Shown here: in pieces, positions 5,942 to 7,416 of the stretch
Position numbering within the stretch: position 1 is the stretch's first letter
How the letters are laid out: each line of letters opens with the position of its first letter
NCBI GenBank assembly: GCA_021545665.1
Contig: JAJRTX010000049.1
Location: 1 to 7,416, forward strand
Origin: Zetaproteobacteria bacterium
GTDB taxonomy: Bacteria; Pseudomonadota; Zetaproteobacteria; Mariprofundales; Mariprofundaceae
DNA length: 7,416 bases
Direction: 5' to 3'
Notes under the pieces: generated by a model
Database searches by the model: none
Told to the model about the DNA's origin: nothing
What the model saw: the letters and a program-made list of their open reading frames with translations, nothing else
Made by a program: the position numbers and the translations under genes

Positions 5942-7105
5942 ATGTATAAAGTTCTTACCCTGAATAATATCTCGGCGGCAGGTCTGGATCGACTGCCTCG
6001 TGACAGCTATGAAATTGCTTCAGAGATTCAGCATCCTGATGCGATTCTGCTGCGCTCCTTCAAAATGCACGATATGGATGTGCCTGAAGCCTTAAAGGCA
6101 ATCGGCCGTGCTGGCGCCGGGGTGAATAATATCCCGGTCGACAAGATGACAGGCCTGGGCATTCCTGTATTCAACGCGCCGGGGGCAAATGCTAATGCAG
6201 TAAAAGAGCTGGTGGTTTCCAGCATGCTGATGGCCAGCCGGAATATTGCACAGGCATGGAACTATGCCAGGAATCTGGAAGGTGATGATGCCACCATCAC
6301 TAAGGGTGTCGAAGCGGGTAAAAAGAAGTATGTTGGTTTTGAACTGCCGGGTCGCACACTGGGTGTGATTGGCTTGGGAGCGATTGGTGTGAAAATTGCC
6401 AATGCAGCCATTTCACTGGGCATGAAGGTGGTGGGTTACGATCCATCGGTGACTGTTCAAAGTGCATGGAACCTCTCTTCAGAAGCTGAGCGCGTACACA
6501 GTGTGGATGAACTGCTGGCACAGGCAGATTTTGTCACCTTTCATGTGCCGTTGGTTCCGGCGACAAAACACATGATCAATGAAGAGCGTCTGAAAATCAT
6601 GAAAGATGGTGTGGTGATCATGAACTTTGCCCGTGGCGGCATTGTTGATGACAGAGCTGTGCTTAAGGCTCTGGATAGCGGCAAGGTCTACGCCTACATC
6701 AATGATTTTCCAAGCAATGAAAACAAAAACCATCCGCGTGTGGTTAGCCTGCCGCATCTGGGTGCATCCACAGCCGAAGCCGAAGATAATTGTGCAATCA
6801 TGGTTGCCGATCAGGTGAAGGACTATCTGGAGAACGGTAATATCGTGAATTCCGTAAACTTTCCGGAGATGAAGATGCCGCGAGCAGGCAGTGCACGGAT
6901 TACCATTGCCAACTCCAATGTGCCCAATATGCTGGGGCAGGTGACATCCATATTGGCTAAAGCAGAGATTAATATTCTTGATATGATGAATAAATCCAGA
7001 GGAGATATTGCCTATAATCTGCTGGATATTGAAGGTGACATCAGCGATGAGATAGTGGAACATATCTGTGCCGTTGAAGGCGTGCTTTCGGTACGAGTCG
7101 TGTAA
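5942..7105 (+). CDS. serA: D-3-phosphoglycerate dehydrogenase, short ACT-domain type
   Basis: NAD-dependent cytoplasmic enzyme that oxidises 3-phosphoglycerate to 3-phosphohydroxypyruvate, the first step of serine synthesis. It has 387 residues. The N-terminal part of the substrate domain has GRAGAGVNNI (55-64). The NAD-binding fold has GLGAIG (144-149) with ribose-binding Asp167. Expected catalytic residues are Arg231 (NFARGG), Glu260 (DFPSNE) and His272 (LPHLGAST). A C-terminal ACT domain spans about 318-387 (RITIANSNVPNMLGQV onward), where the family usually binds L-serine for feedback inhibition. It is shorter than E. coli SerA (about 410) and lacks the extra domain of the long ~530-residue type. 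The 'DFPS.E...HP' active-site form is that of a distinct compact SerA group. AGGGA at 5929-5933, inside the serC end, is 8 nt before the ATG. A hairpin terminator follows at 7155. Confidence 0.95.
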   Translation: MYKVLTLNNISAAGLDRLPRDSYEIASEIQHPDAILLRSFKMHDMDVPEALKAIGRAGAGVNNIPVDKMTGLGIPVFNAPGANANAVKELVVSSMLMASRNIAQAWNYARNLEGDDATITKGVEAGKKKYVGFELPGRTLGVIGLGAIGVKIANAAISLGMKVVGYDPSVTVQSAWNLSSEAERVHSVDELLAQADFVTFHVPLVPATKHMINEERLKIMKDGVVIMNFARGGIVDDRAVLKALDSGKVYAYINDFPSNENKNHPRVVSLPHLGASTAEAEDNCAIMVADQVKDYLENGNIVNSVNFPEMKMPRAGSARITIANSNVPNMLGQVTSILAKAEINILDMMNKSRGDIAYNLLDIEGDISDEIVEHICAVEGVLSVRVV

Positions 7106-7154
7106 GAGTTGCGGTCAGAGTTTGATGCAAGACAATGTTTTCCCACCAACATAG

Positions 7155-7189
7155 AAAGAAGGAGCTGACTTAATGTCAGTTCCTTCTTT
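7155..7189 (+). terminator. Intrinsic terminator of the serC-serA operon
   Basis: AAAGAAGGAGCTGAC (7155-7169), loop TTAAT, then GTCAGTTCCTTCTTT (7175-7189). The arms pair over 15 bp with a single G-U wobble. The stem's right arm ends in CTTCTTT, which acts as a short U-rich tail, and its left arm begins AAAGAAGGA, so it could also work leftward. It begins 49 bp after the serA stop, as expected for the operon's end. Confidence 0.85.
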
Positions 7190-7202
7190 GCGTTAGGTGT
7201 AT

Positions 7203-7228
7203 TGAATCGCCCCGGTTTTATCGGAGGC
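7203..7228. repeat. Terminal inverted repeat of the IS3-family element
   Basis: The sequence begins TGAATCGCCCCGGTTTTATC and ends GGAGGC. IS3-group ends commonly have the form 'TGAACCGCCCCGG....CCGGAG', so this is a near match. It lies 16 bp past the transposase stop, as expected for a right end. The inner limit is approximate, because the partner end is not visible. Confidence 0.7.
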
Positions 7229-7244
7229 ATTTTTGTTTGAGTCA

Positions 7245-7416
7245 TCATGCTGCTTTTTGATACTCAGTCTGTCGATAATAATTTTCTTCATACTCGCGCG
7301 GTGGGATGTCGCCAATGGAGCTAAGCAGTCGGCCATTGTTGAACCAGTCGACCCCGGTGAATGTGGCCTGCTCCACAGCATACATCCCGCGCCAAGGCCC
7401 GTCTTTGTGGATGACC
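7245..7416 (-). CDS. IS3-family transposase OrfB, C-terminal 56 residues (partial)
   Basis: The frame enters from the right edge and stops at TGA 7247-7245. The visible residues include VIHKDGPWRGMYAVEQATF, then VDWFNNGRLLSSIGDIPP and EYEENYYRQ. This is the classic end of the rve-type DDE integrase in IS3-family OrfB ('WVDWFNNRRLLEPIGNIPPAE.E..YY'). The catalytic residues lie upstream, outside the window. In place of the usual 'NNRRL' it has NNGRL, a small difference from the common form. In this family OrfB is normally made as an OrfAB fusion by programmed frameshifting; that region is not visible here. Confidence 0.9.
   Translation of the reverse strand, partial: VIHKDGPWRGMYAVEQATFTGVDWFNNGRLLSSIGDIPPREYEENYYRQTEYQKAA

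Larger units (their letters stand above)
7203..7416 (-). mobile_element. IS3-family insertion sequence, right (3') end, cut by window edge
   Basis: The segment holds the C-terminal codons of an IS3-family transposase on the minus strand and, beyond its stop, a terminal sequence starting 5'-TGAATCGCCCCGG at 7203. This is the usual TGA... end with a G/C-rich core for this family. The element sits 13 bp past the serA terminator and reads toward it. IS3 elements commonly duplicate 3-4 bp, so TAT (7200-7202) would be one copy of a 3-bp duplication. The other end is outside the window, so intactness is unknown. Confidence 0.85.

Overview
The window reads as an insertion-sequence-rich stretch of a proteobacterial chromosome, probably gamma- or betaproteobacterial. 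This placement rests only on protein style (SerC and SerA type, hybrid-kinase architecture) and is low confidence. Two functional units are intact: a very large membrane hybrid sensor histidine kinase on the minus strand, and a divergent plus-strand pair, serC-serA, for serine biosynthesis. Parts of three different IS families lie at the edges and in the middle.

Layout, left to right. Positions 1-195 are the end of an IS256-family element: its terminal inverted repeat (171-195) and the first 45 codons of its transposase, which runs off the left edge. The kinase gene (221-3910, minus) ends only 25 bp from that IS end. Positions 3911-4853 hold no intact gene of recognisable function. They contain a short 3' remnant of an IS5-family transposase (4128-4250), a perfect 20-bp palindrome (4488-4507) and an unpaired sequence that looks like an IS5-type end (4556-4570). 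serC (4854-5936) and serA (5942-7105) follow, 5 bp apart, and close with a strong hairpin terminator (7155-7189). From 7203 to the right edge lies the end of an IS3-family element with its inverted repeat and the last 56 codons of its transposase.

How the genes work together: SerA oxidises 3-phosphoglycerate to 3-phosphohydroxypyruvate and SerC transaminates that to O-phospho-L-serine. They are the first two steps of one pathway, and the order in the operon is the reverse of the reaction order. The phosphatase SerB is not in the window. The kinase has no evident link to serine synthesis and has no separate response regulator next to it. It carries its own C-terminal receiver, so its output partner must be encoded elsewhere.

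I found no convincing new multi-gene system. The points most worth a second look are the kinase's sensory architecture (a seven-helix membrane module, a NIT-like extracytoplasmic domain and a FixL-like PAS) and the IS5 remnant, which has by chance or selection acquired a promoter-like element, a Shine-Dalgarno sequence and a start codon.
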